NCBI RefSeq assembly: GCF_009766105.1
Contig: NZ_LMUH01000013.1
Location: 432,322-496,321 of the forward strand
Reading direction: 5' to 3'
DNA: 64,000 nt
Origin: Granulicella sp. S156
GTDB taxonomy: Bacteria > Acidobacteriota > Terriglobia > Terriglobales > Acidobacteriaceae
The position numbers were made by a program, and so were the translations under genes. This document shows, in pieces, positions 34,833 through 42,516 of the stretch. Position 1 is the stretch's first letter. Every line of letters begins with the position of its first letter. A model generated the notes under the pieces. That model ran no database searches. It was not told where the DNA came from and was given only the letters and a program-made list of their open reading frames with translations.

Positions 34833-35771
34833 ATGCCCATCAGTTTGACGTCACAACGCGTTGCGGTTACCGGTGCTACCGGCTTCATTGGGATGCAGGT
34901 CTTACGCAAGTTACATGAGGCGGGAGCAGAGATCGTAGCAATTGTTGCTGCGGGCAGATCGGCCTCCAAACTCGAAACCCTCCCTTTTCCCATCGAGCTG
35001 ATCGTTGTCGAAGATGTTGCAAACATAGGCGACGCCATCCTTCAGGCCAAGCCTCGCTATGTCGTTCATCTCAACGCCTATATCTCTACCGAACGCAGCC
35101 TCCACTCGTTGCAGCAGTCTTTGCAATGGAACCTCTTCTCCACGATTTCTCTTCTCACAGCTGCTTCCGCGATCCAGGCTGAGCGGGTCATCCTGATGGG
35201 TTCTTGTGAAGAATACGGTCAAAACATCTCGCCTTTTGACCCCGCGCTTGCCCCTGATCCAAATTCCCCTTACGGGGCGAGCAAGGCCGCCGTCACGGCT
35301 TACGCACGAATGTTCACTACTTCATTCAAGCTGCCAACAGTCGTTCTTCGACCCTCGGTGGTCTACGGTCCGGGGCAGTCCCCGCGCATGTTGATCTCGC
35401 AGGTGATGAAGGCCCTGGCGGAGAACCGCACCATCGACGTCACGGAAGGCAAGCAGACCCGTGATTTTGTCTACATCGATGACGTCGCCGACGCCATCGT
35501 CCTCGCTCTTACCCTCTCCGGGATCGAGGGAGGGGTTTGGAATGTCGGTTCCGGAGAGGTCGTTACCGTGCGGGATTGTCTCGAACGCATCGAACGCGTC
35601 TCCGGGCGCACTGGCCTCATCGACTACGGTGGCCGCCCCTACGTTGATCGCGAGATCTATCGTTATGAACTTAAGGTTGAGGAGACTTACTCTGCCTTCG
35701 GCTGGAAACCGTCCATCATGCTCGACGAGGGCCTGCGCAGGACCTGGGCATCGATCCTGGATAAGGCTTAG
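34833..35771 (+). CDS. NAD(P)-dependent sugar epimerase/dehydratase (SDR)
   Basis: 312 residues. Rossmann motif VAVTGATGFIGMQVL (about 11-25), then the active-site SCEEYG and YGASKAA (Tyr-x3-Lys) and RPSVVYGPGQSPRM. This is an extended SDR of the sugar-nucleotide type. It starts 143 bases from the divergent GT87-like gene and is followed by a GT2 enzyme. Together they point to a surface-glycan locus. Substrate (UDP- or GDP-sugar) cannot be assigned. Confidence 0.85.
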   Translation: MPISLTSQRVAVTGATGFIGMQVLRKLHEAGAEIVAIVAAGRSASKLETLPFPIELIVVEDVANIGDAILQAKPRYVVHLNAYISTERSLHSLQQSLQWNLFSTISLLTAASAIQAERVILMGSCEEYGQNISPFDPALAPDPNSPYGASKAAVTAYARMFTTSFKLPTVVLRPSVVYGPGQSPRMLISQVMKALAENRTIDVTEGKQTRDFVYIDDVADAIVLALTLSGIEGGVWNVGSGEVVTVRDCLERIERVSGRTGLIDYGGRPYVDREIYRYELKVEETYSAFGWKPSIMLDEGLRRTWASILDKA

Positions 35772-35819
35772 AGCAGAACCCCTACTACTGTCCCCCTTGC
35801 ACCCAAGTGCTGAGACGAT

Positions 35820-36791
35820 ATGATGGCAGTCATGGAGACAAGGCAGCTCATATCGATTGTGGTTCCGGTCTACAACGAAGAGCTAAACATCCGTCCCTTC
35901 TACGAGCGCGTCACCTCTGTTCTTGCTCCACTTGAGAGCCGCTTCCATTTTGAGTTTGTTTTTACCGATAATCACAGCACTGACCGGACCTTCGCACTGC
36001 TCTCCGATCTCGCCACCCACGATTCTCGCGTGCGCGTCTTTCGTTTCTCGAAGAACTTTGGCTTCCAGCGTTCCATCCTCACCGGCTATACGCGCTGCCG
36101 CGGTGATGCCGCCATTCAGCTCGACGTCGATCTTCAAGACCCCCCTGAACTCATTGAGACCTTTCTCAATCGCTGGCAGTCGGGCGCTGACGTGGTCTAC
36201 GGCATTCGCAAGCAGCGCGCCGAAGGCTTTGGCATCACTGCTGCGCGCTCTATCTTCTATCGCCTCGCCGATCTGCTTAGCGAAGAGAAATTGCCCGTGG
36301 ACGCCGGCGACTTCCGGCTCATTAGCCGCCGTGTCATCGACCTGCTCTGCGCCTATCGCGATGCGAACCCCTACCTTCGCGGCACAATCGCCACCCTCGG
36401 CTTTGAACAGGTCGGAGTGGAGTACGCGCGCAATGCACGCGAGCGCGGCGAAAGCAAGTTCCCGTTCTCAAAGCTGATGTCGTTGGCTCTGGACGGCATT
36501 CTGAACCACTCTGTCATCCCCTTGCGTTTTGCTACCTACTTTGGTCTTGCCGTGTCTCTACTCACATTGCTCACGATGGCTGGCTACGTTGTGGCCCGGC
36601 TCATGTTCGGCGCAGCATGGCCGGCTGGCTTTGCCACTCTCGCAGCCCTTATCCTCATGTCGATCAGCATCAATGCCATGCTGTTGGGAATTATGGGCGA
36701 ATACCTTGGGCGCATGTACCGCCAGGTTCGCGAAAGACCGTTGACTGTCATCGAGGCTGCGATCGATCGTCCCCCCACAGATTATGTTTGA
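35820..36791 (+). CDS. GT2 polyprenyl-phosphate glycosyltransferase (ArnC/GtrB-like)
   Basis: 323 residues. GT-A catalytic part: ISIVVPVYNEELNIRP, FTDNHSTDRTF, and DLQDPPELI with the DxD-like Asp block. Two C-terminal membrane helices (about 235-260 and 268-292) are followed by GEYLGRMYRQVRERPL, the classical tail of GtrB/ArnC enzymes that load a sugar onto undecaprenyl phosphate. It starts 48 bases after the epimerase. Three nearby ATG codons (35820, 35823, 35832) make the exact start uncertain. It probably supplies the donor for GT87. Confidence 0.92.
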   Translation: MMAVMETRQLISIVVPVYNEELNIRPFYERVTSVLAPLESRFHFEFVFTDNHSTDRTFALLSDLATHDSRVRVFRFSKNFGFQRSILTGYTRCRGDAAIQLDVDLQDPPELIETFLNRWQSGADVVYGIRKQRAEGFGITAARSIFYRLADLLSEEKLPVDAGDFRLISRRVIDLLCAYRDANPYLRGTIATLGFEQVGVEYARNARERGESKFPFSKLMSLALDGILNHSVIPLRFATYFGLAVSLLTLLTMAGYVVARLMFGAAWPAGFATLAALILMSISINAMLLGIMGEYLGRMYRQVRERPLTVIEAAIDRPPTDYV

Positions 36792-36911
36792 ACTTTCACG
36801 CTGTGATTCTAAGTTGAGCCAAATAGCGTGGCGGATGGACGGCAGATGGCAGCTTCAGCATAAACTTCAGCAACCTAAAACGCTGCGACAGGACACAACA
36901 CGCTGCTCGCT

Positions 36912-38126
36912 CTAGCCAGCTTGCGTGGCGGAGATTGCAGTGCCGCTGTCATTGGAGGCTTCCGGTTCAACTCTTAAATCCGAGTGCCCAGGTGTAGCTG
37001 GTGGTGCGAGTTTATGACCAAGCCGGATCATCGGCTTCTCGATCAAATGGTAGCTGAGCATGGCGACGGCTAGAATGCCAATATACCGCCAGGGCCGTTG
37101 ATCAATCATCACGAGAGGCGCCCAGGTTATATGGGCCTCTGGCTCCGTCGCGCAGAGAAAGAGCAGATGCCAGACGTAGATGCTATAGGACAGTCGGCCA
37201 ACATACCGGATTGGCGCAAGCTCCAGAAATCGCGTGGTCCAACTTCGGGGATGCAACATGGTGGCGACTACCAGGAAGCCAAACGTGAGCACTACATGGT
37301 CCCATTGAGAATAGAAAGCGTTTTTGAACCACCATGCTGTCCACGTGCCAAGAGACTTTGTGTGCATGACTTGGTCGGCATAGGCTAAAAGGACTGCACC
37401 TAGAAAAGCTACCCAGGGACGCAGATATTTCTGGGCTGCAGCGTATACCGTCTCGCGGCGGAGCAGAAGTGCCAGCAACGCCGGAAAAATGAGGCGGCCA
37501 ATGACCCAGTAGGTCCGGCGTGTAGAGGTATCCTCCGAGTAAAACCCATAGGTATGAGCTATTCTCAGCGCGCAATACTGTGCCAGGTAGAGAAGCGCCA
37601 TGCACCTGATTCTGTAGCGCCGGACAAAGAACAGGAAAAGAGACAGCAGAATGTAAAAGTGCTCCTCTACCGAAAGCGTCCAGAAATGTCCGGTAAAGTA
37701 CCCTGCGAATATCAAGGTCCGGCTCTGGGTGTGGAAGAGGAAATTCTGGTAAAGAAAGAGTCCCCCGAGCCAGAAGTGCCACCACTCATGGATGACTCCA
37801 ATGACGATCAAAAGGGCAATGAGAGCCAGGTAAGAGAGTGCTGCCGGCTGAATGCGAAAAAGCCTGCGTATGTAAAAATCCTTTAGCTTGAAGACGCCCG
37901 TTATGGCTTCATCCTCGAGGATGCGCCAGCAGATGAGCACCCCGCTAATCGCAAAAAAAAGGTCAACGCCGGAACCGCCCAATCCCTTCCAGGCGATGTT
38001 GCTGTGACTGCCGATGTGCCAGGCTCGGTCATGCGACATGAGGACGCCCAGGATTGCAATGGCTCGCCAACCGTCAAGACTGGGAAGATACCCGGACTTT
38101 TTCCCTTGTTTTCCTCGATTAGTCAC
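36912..38126 (-). CDS. Membrane O-acyltransferase (acyltransferase family 3), copy 2
   Basis: 404 residues. It shares nearly all blocks of copy 1 at 31942-33165: GYLPSLDGWRAIAILGVLMS, FYIRRLFRIQPA, TGHFWTLSVEEHFYILLSLF and IEKPMIRLGHKLAPPATPGH. The strong similarity indicates a duplication. It is convergent with the GT2 gene (120-base gap). Two such enzymes on one glycan could acylate different sugars or positions. Confidence 0.88.
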   Translation of the reverse strand: MTNRGKQGKKSGYLPSLDGWRAIAILGVLMSHDRAWHIGSHSNIAWKGLGGSGVDLFFAISGVLICWRILEDEAITGVFKLKDFYIRRLFRIQPAALSYLALIALLIVIGVIHEWWHFWLGGLFLYQNFLFHTQSRTLIFAGYFTGHFWTLSVEEHFYILLSLFLFFVRRYRIRCMALLYLAQYCALRIAHTYGFYSEDTSTRRTYWVIGRLIFPALLALLLRRETVYAAAQKYLRPWVAFLGAVLLAYADQVMHTKSLGTWTAWWFKNAFYSQWDHVVLTFGFLVVATMLHPRSWTTRFLELAPIRYVGRLSYSIYVWHLLFLCATEPEAHITWAPLVMIDQRPWRYIGILAVAMLSYHLIEKPMIRLGHKLAPPATPGHSDLRVEPEASNDSGTAISATQAG

Positions 38127-38324
38127 TTGAACCGCAGTTTACCATCTAGTCTCCGACGGAAGCTTGAGCGCGATCAGCGGATTACACCGAAAAGTGCGAC
38201 AGAAAGAACGTGGCCATCAAGTTCTCATTTCTTTGGTGACTCTGGCCTACGACGAAGAACTCAGCTATTCCACCCTATGAAAAGAATGGCGAGCAACCTT
38301 CTGCCAAGCTAATCAAGACCGTCT

Positions 38325-39485
38325 TCAGCTTTGCTGTGTGTCGATTCGGTTCGTTCGGGTGAAGCTCCACCCTGTCGCAGTCATCATAATCGCGGCCGCA
38401 CACGGCACCAGGATGCCCATGCGTAGTGATCCTGTCCTGCTGGAGACTGCGCCCGTCAGGAAGGGCAGCAAGGCAGAGCCAATGCCGCCGAGTACGTAAA
38501 CCGTATTGCCACTGTCGTGCTCGAATACCAGGGCAAGCAGCAGGGGATAAATAGGGCCAGCTGCGAATCCTATGACAAAGGCTGCTGACATCAGTACAGA
38601 TCCGTTGCGGAAGAGGACCAACGCCGCAAGGGCTGCGGCCATAGCCAGCAGATTCCACGTCAGTAGAAACTGCCTGGATGCCCGCCCAATGGCGGCGCTC
38701 GAATGGACCAGCCGGCTCGTCAGAAGCCCGATCCAGAGGCAGGTTGGTGCACCTATCGTGACGCCAAGGCTGTCGCCGCTGCGTTGGGAGTAGGTCGCCA
38801 GCCATCCTGCTGAAGAGGCCTCCACGCCGGTTGCGCAGACAACCAGCAGCAGCAGGGACAGGGGTGCCGCGAATTGAATGAAACGTGGAGATGAGGTTTG
38901 TGCTGGGTCTACTGATGGTTCATCTCGTTCGAAAGCAGCCACCCAGGCACAAAAGACGGCAAATATGCCAGCCAGGATAAGAAGAACATTTTTCGCGTTG
39001 GCGGCATTGCGAGTACCCTCATGCAGGATGATCCAGGGACCGGTGCATGCGCCGATTGCCCACAATAGGTTCAGCCTGGTCATCTCCGCCGGGCGAGTGT
39101 CGGTCCATCGCCGCGACTGAAGCAGGCTAATGGACGTCATTGTGATTCCCAGCCCCAGGCCGAAGAGCAGGATCACTCCATTGGCAGATCTGCCGGAAGC
39201 AAAGGGCAGGAGCGCCGCTCCCAGCGATGTGCAGATGGCGCCACGAAAGATCGACCATCGCAGAGATCCGCGCGATAGCAGCGCTCCACTGGTTCCTCCC
39301 ACAAAAAAGAGGCCCAGCAATAACCCCACTTGTGAATCCTGAAGCGTCCAGCGTGCAAGAAGCCACGGCATGAGAGCTCCCGGAATCGCACAGGAAAAGC
39401 CCGTTGCCGCAAAGGCAATATAGAGCGGCAAGCGCTTCCGGAGCGAAGATCGGCTGAAGAGTGCCGGCTCAAGACGAGAGTTCAT
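38325..39485 (-). CDS. MFS transporter, probably sugar uptake
   Basis: 386 residues with 12 predicted membrane helices. It begins MNSRLEPALF and continues with LPLYIAFAATGFSCAIPGAL; the second half has GIGSALLPFLTGAVSSRTGS. Short, without the sugar-porter signatures, so closer to fucose/hexose-type or general MFS permeases. Its ATG overlaps the stop of the LacI gene upstream by four bases (ATGA), so the regulator and transporter are one transcript. Substrate is unknown. Confidence 0.8.
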   Translation of the reverse strand: MNSRLEPALFSRSSLRKRLPLYIAFAATGFSCAIPGALMPWLLARWTLQDSQVGLLLGLFFVGGTSGALLSRGSLRWSIFRGAICTSLGAALLPFASGRSANGVILLFGLGLGITMTSISLLQSRRWTDTRPAEMTRLNLLWAIGACTGPWIILHEGTRNAANAKNVLLILAGIFAVFCAWVAAFERDEPSVDPAQTSSPRFIQFAAPLSLLLLVVCATGVEASSAGWLATYSQRSGDSLGVTIGAPTCLWIGLLTSRLVHSSAAIGRASRQFLLTWNLLAMAAALAALVLFRNGSVLMSAAFVIGFAAGPIYPLLLALVFEHDSGNTVYVLGGIGSALLPFLTGAVSSRTGSLRMGILVPCAAAIMMTATGWSFTRTNRIDTQQS

Positions 39486-40549
39486 TGATTGCCAGCGCGA
39501 TTGCGCGACGCGACCGGCTTCTTCGGAGCGGGTCCTGTCGACTCACGAACGATCAGTTCGGGTTCTATCGTGACAACGTTAGGGACACGCTCGCCGGCGA
39601 TCTTTCTCAAGAGCAGCTGCGCGGCTGTGCGGCCAAACTCCTGAAGCGGCTGGCGAATCGTTGAGATGCTGGGTACGTTGAATGCCGCGGCAGGGATGTC
39701 GTCGAAGCCCAGGATGGAGACATCGTGAGGAACACGCAGGCCCGCATCGAAGAGTGCCCGCATCGTTCCTATCGCCGCAACGTCATTGAAGCACAGCATG
39801 GCGGTGAAGTTGGTTGTCTGACGCAGCAGGTTCCGAATGCCGGGATAGCCAAGCTCCGGTGTGTCGAGATCGATATCCAGCTTGATCGTTAGTTCGGATG
39901 AGACTTTTATTCCCAGACTGCGTGCTACTTTCACCGTTGCCTTCCAGCGTGCGTCCGAGTCTGAACTAATACTCTGGCCTCTCATGAAGGCAATCTTGCG
40001 ATGGCCGAGTTGGTAAAGGTGCTGTAATGCCAGCTCCGCTGCGCGATGGTGATCGAGGATCACATTCGTAACGCCGGGCAGTGTGTGATGACTAGCAATA
40101 GCTACGGTTGGGCATTGCGGCGACTTCTTGAGATGCGTATCGATCGCCAAAATGCCCTCGATGCCTCGCGCGGCCAGCAAATTGGGATATTCGAGGACCA
40201 GGTCTTCGCGGTGGCGATGGTGTGCGGTGAAGAAGAAGTACCCCTTGTCGATGAGGGAGTCTCCAGCGCCCGCGAGTACCTGCGTGTGATAACCCTCTCC
40301 AAAGACCGGCAGGAGCACTCCAATGGTCTGGCTTCTCATTCCCTGCAAAGACCGAGCTACAAAACTCGGCTGGTATCCAAACTTTTTCGCGGCTGCATGA
40401 ACGCGATTGCGCGTCACCTGAGGGATGGACCGCCCAGGAGCATCGTTGAGAACGAAGGAGATCGTGGCTGGGCTTAAATCCAGGAAGTCAGCGAGCGTCT
40501 TGAGGCTCACTCGATTCGGGATGTTTGGAGATTTGGTTGGGCGCGGCAT
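39482..40549 (-). CDS. LacI family transcriptional regulator
   Basis: 355 residues. HTH at about 14-36 (VSLKTLADFLDLSPATISFV, then LNDAPGRSIPQVTRNRVHAA). The sugar-binding domain contains TIGVLLPVFGEGYHTQVLAG and VSILGFDDIPAAAFNVPS, with the C-terminal hinge. It lies directly upstream of the MFS gene, with overlapping ends, so a sugar-responsive repressor of that transporter is likely. The C-terminus is Arg-rich. Confidence 0.9.
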   Translation of the reverse strand: MPRPTKSPNIPNRVSLKTLADFLDLSPATISFVLNDAPGRSIPQVTRNRVHAAAKKFGYQPSFVARSLQGMRSQTIGVLLPVFGEGYHTQVLAGAGDSLIDKGYFFFTAHHRHREDLVLEYPNLLAARGIEGILAIDTHLKKSPQCPTVAIASHHTLPGVTNVILDHHRAAELALQHLYQLGHRKIAFMRGQSISSDSDARWKATVKVARSLGIKVSSELTIKLDIDLDTPELGYPGIRNLLRQTTNFTAMLCFNDVAAIGTMRALFDAGLRVPHDVSILGFDDIPAAAFNVPSISTIRQPLQEFGRTAAQLLLRKIAGERVPNVVTIEPELIVRESTGPAPKKPVASRNRAGNQ

Positions 40550-40721
40550 TATCGCTCAGTCTAAACCCTGTCAGTGCAATGCTGGGCTGAATTTTCGGGC
40601 TTTAGACACATCATCAAACTGTTATTCAAAATACGTTCAGGATGAATGCTGGTCATACACACGCTGCAACCACAAAGGAGGACCTTGGATGTACTGCCAT
40701 CGTTCCACTGCGGGACGCTAC

Positions 40722-40825
40722 AAAAGCCTTGACGCAAAGTACGCAAAGGAAGAGCCTCAAGCTTCGCGACGGCTACCGTGGCGTCCTTTGCGCCTTTCCT
40801 CTGCGCCCGTTGCGTCAAAGCTTTT
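40722..40825. repeat. Dispersed inverted repeat with ACGCAAAG motifs
   Basis: The left end AAAAGCCTTGACGCAAAGTA is answered by the right end TTGCGTCAAAGCTTTT in inverted orientation. The interior also mirrors itself loosely (ACGCAAAGGAA against TTCCTCTGCGCC). A related element is at 49057-49147. Such ACGCAGAGG-type repeats are dispersed in several soil-bacterial genomes. Confidence 0.6.
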
Positions 40826-40967
40826 TGCCTGTCCGCCACGGATTTTCCGGGAAATAAGATGCGTTTGCCCTGCCTGCAACCCGAGACCACTTGCGCATTC
40901 TTTGTCCGACTCGCTATGCTTCTCCAGCAGAGTTGCCTGCACCGTGTATGTTCTCTAGACAATCGTT

Positions 40968-40983
40968 TATCTCTAGATAAATT
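40968..40983. promoter_or_regulatory. 7-2-7 palindrome upstream of GH30
   Basis: TTTATCT-CT-AGATAAA, 35 bases before the GH30 start codon. The position fits an operator or a promoter-overlapping repressor site for the GH30-GH2 genes. The central CT lacks the CG usual for LacI sites, so the regulator is unclear. Confidence 0.4.
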
Positions 40984-41018
40984 GTGTAATATTCGGCGAA
41001 ATCGGGAGTGGTCTGTTT

Positions 41019-42455
41019 ATGCGTATCCATAAAGCTGTTTCTGCGGTATCCCCCTGGAAGACAACTGGCTTGTTGCTTCTGTTGGGAACGCTTGCTGTTC
41101 CTGCCTGTGCTGCCACCCCTAAGGTTTCGCAGTGGCTGACGACGCCAGATCGCACTTCATTGCTGACGAAACAGCCAGGGGAGCTGCGCTTCAAAGATGC
41201 CGCTAGTCCCGGGCCGACGATCGAGGTGGACGATGCGAAGACCTTTCAGACGATCGATGGCTTTGGTTTCGCACTGACAGGGGGAAGCGCGCAGCTCATT
41301 ATGCGCATGACTCCAAGCGCTCGCACCAGCCTTCTCCATGAACTTTTTGGATCAAGCGGCAACGCTATTGGTGTCAGCTATCTTCGGGTGAGTATCGGCT
41401 CGTCCGACATGAACGACCATGTCTTTACGTATGACGACCTGCCACAGGGCGAGAAAGATGCTGCTCTTGAGCACTTCAATCTGGGGCCTGACCTGACGGA
41501 CGTAGTTCCTGTGTTGAAAGAGATTCTCTCGATCAACCCTAAGATCTCTATCCTCGCCTCACCCTGGAGCGCGCCTTCCTGGATGAAGTCGAACGACGAT
41601 CCCAAAGGCGGCTCCCTTAAGCCGGAGTTCTACGACACCTATAGCCGTTATCTGGTGAAGTACATTGAGGCGATGCGGGCCCAGGGCGTCTCTATAGCCG
41701 CCATCACGATTCAGAACGAGCCGCTGAACCCGAAGAATACGCCGAGCATGTATATGTCGTCTGAGGAGCAGGCGCAGTTCATCAAGCAGGCCTTCGGCCC
41801 CGAGCTCCACAAGCATAATCTTGCGACGAAGATCATTCTTTACGACCACAACTGCGATAAGCCGGATTATCCGATCTCTATCCTTAAGGATCCCGATGCT
41901 AGCCAATATGTCGATGGTTCCGGCTTTCATCTGTATGGGGGCACGATCGATGCGATGACCACCGTCCACAACGTGGCTCCTCAAAAAAATCTCTACTTTA
42001 CGGAGCAGATGATCATCGACGAGAAGTCCGATCCGAGTCTTCAGATCGCTAAGCCGGTGTCTCGTGTTCTTATCGGTGCGACCGAAAACTGGAGCCGCAA
42101 TGTCCTGCTCTGGAATCTGGCGGCGGATCCACAGTTCGGCCCTCATACGAGCAATGGAGGTTGCCCCATCTGCGAGGGCGCCATCACGATCGATGGCGAC
42201 AAGGTAACGAGAAACCTGGCGTTCTACAGCGTCGCGCACGCCTCGAAGTTCGTTCCGCCGGGGTCTGTTCGTGTCAGTTCCGACTCTGCTTCCGCCGATG
42301 TTCCCCCTCACGTTGCCTTTCGAACGCCGGAAGGGAAGCATGTCGTAATCGTCGCTAATCCAGGCACGGAGGTAAAGACGTTCTATATCCGCTTCAATGG
42401 CAAATCCATCAGTGCCACCCTTTCAGCAGGTGCCGCGGCTACCTACATCTGGTAA
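41019..42455 (+). CDS. Secreted GH30 glycoside hydrolase
   Basis: 478 residues with a signal peptide (about 16-31). The family 30 pattern is clear: FQTIDGFGFALTGGSAQL, VSYLRVSIGSSDMNDHVF, SPWSAPSWMK, acid/base Glu234 in TIQNEPLNP and nucleophile Glu329 in LYFTEQM. A beta-domain follows. Such enzymes cleave beta-glucosyl, beta-xylosyl or related linkages; the exact GH30 subfamily is not certain. The GH2 gene follows after 61 bases on the same strand, probably in one operon. Confidence 0.92.
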   Translation: MRIHKAVSAVSPWKTTGLLLLLGTLAVPACAATPKVSQWLTTPDRTSLLTKQPGELRFKDAASPGPTIEVDDAKTFQTIDGFGFALTGGSAQLIMRMTPSARTSLLHELFGSSGNAIGVSYLRVSIGSSDMNDHVFTYDDLPQGEKDAALEHFNLGPDLTDVVPVLKEILSINPKISILASPWSAPSWMKSNDDPKGGSLKPEFYDTYSRYLVKYIEAMRAQGVSIAAITIQNEPLNPKNTPSMYMSSEEQAQFIKQAFGPELHKHNLATKIILYDHNCDKPDYPISILKDPDASQYVDGSGFHLYGGTIDAMTTVHNVAPQKNLYFTEQMIIDEKSDPSLQIAKPVSRVLIGATENWSRNVLLWNLAADPQFGPHTSNGGCPICEGAITIDGDKVTRNLAFYSVAHASKFVPPGSVRVSSDSASADVPPHVAFRTPEGKHVVIVANPGTEVKTFYIRFNGKSISATLSAGAAATYIW

Positions 42456-42516
42456 GTCACTAGGCCGGAGGGCCGATTTAGCAAAGAGCAGGGTCAATGG
42501 GATACATTCATTGCAA

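Larger units (their letters stand above)
40550..41018. other. 469-bp divergent intergenic region
   Basis: Between the LacI start (minus) and the GH30 start (plus). It holds a dispersed inverted repeat at 40722-40825 and a 7-2-7 palindrome at 40968-40983 close to the GH30 gene. No gene with protein character was found; short frames read through the repeat. Confidence 0.45.
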
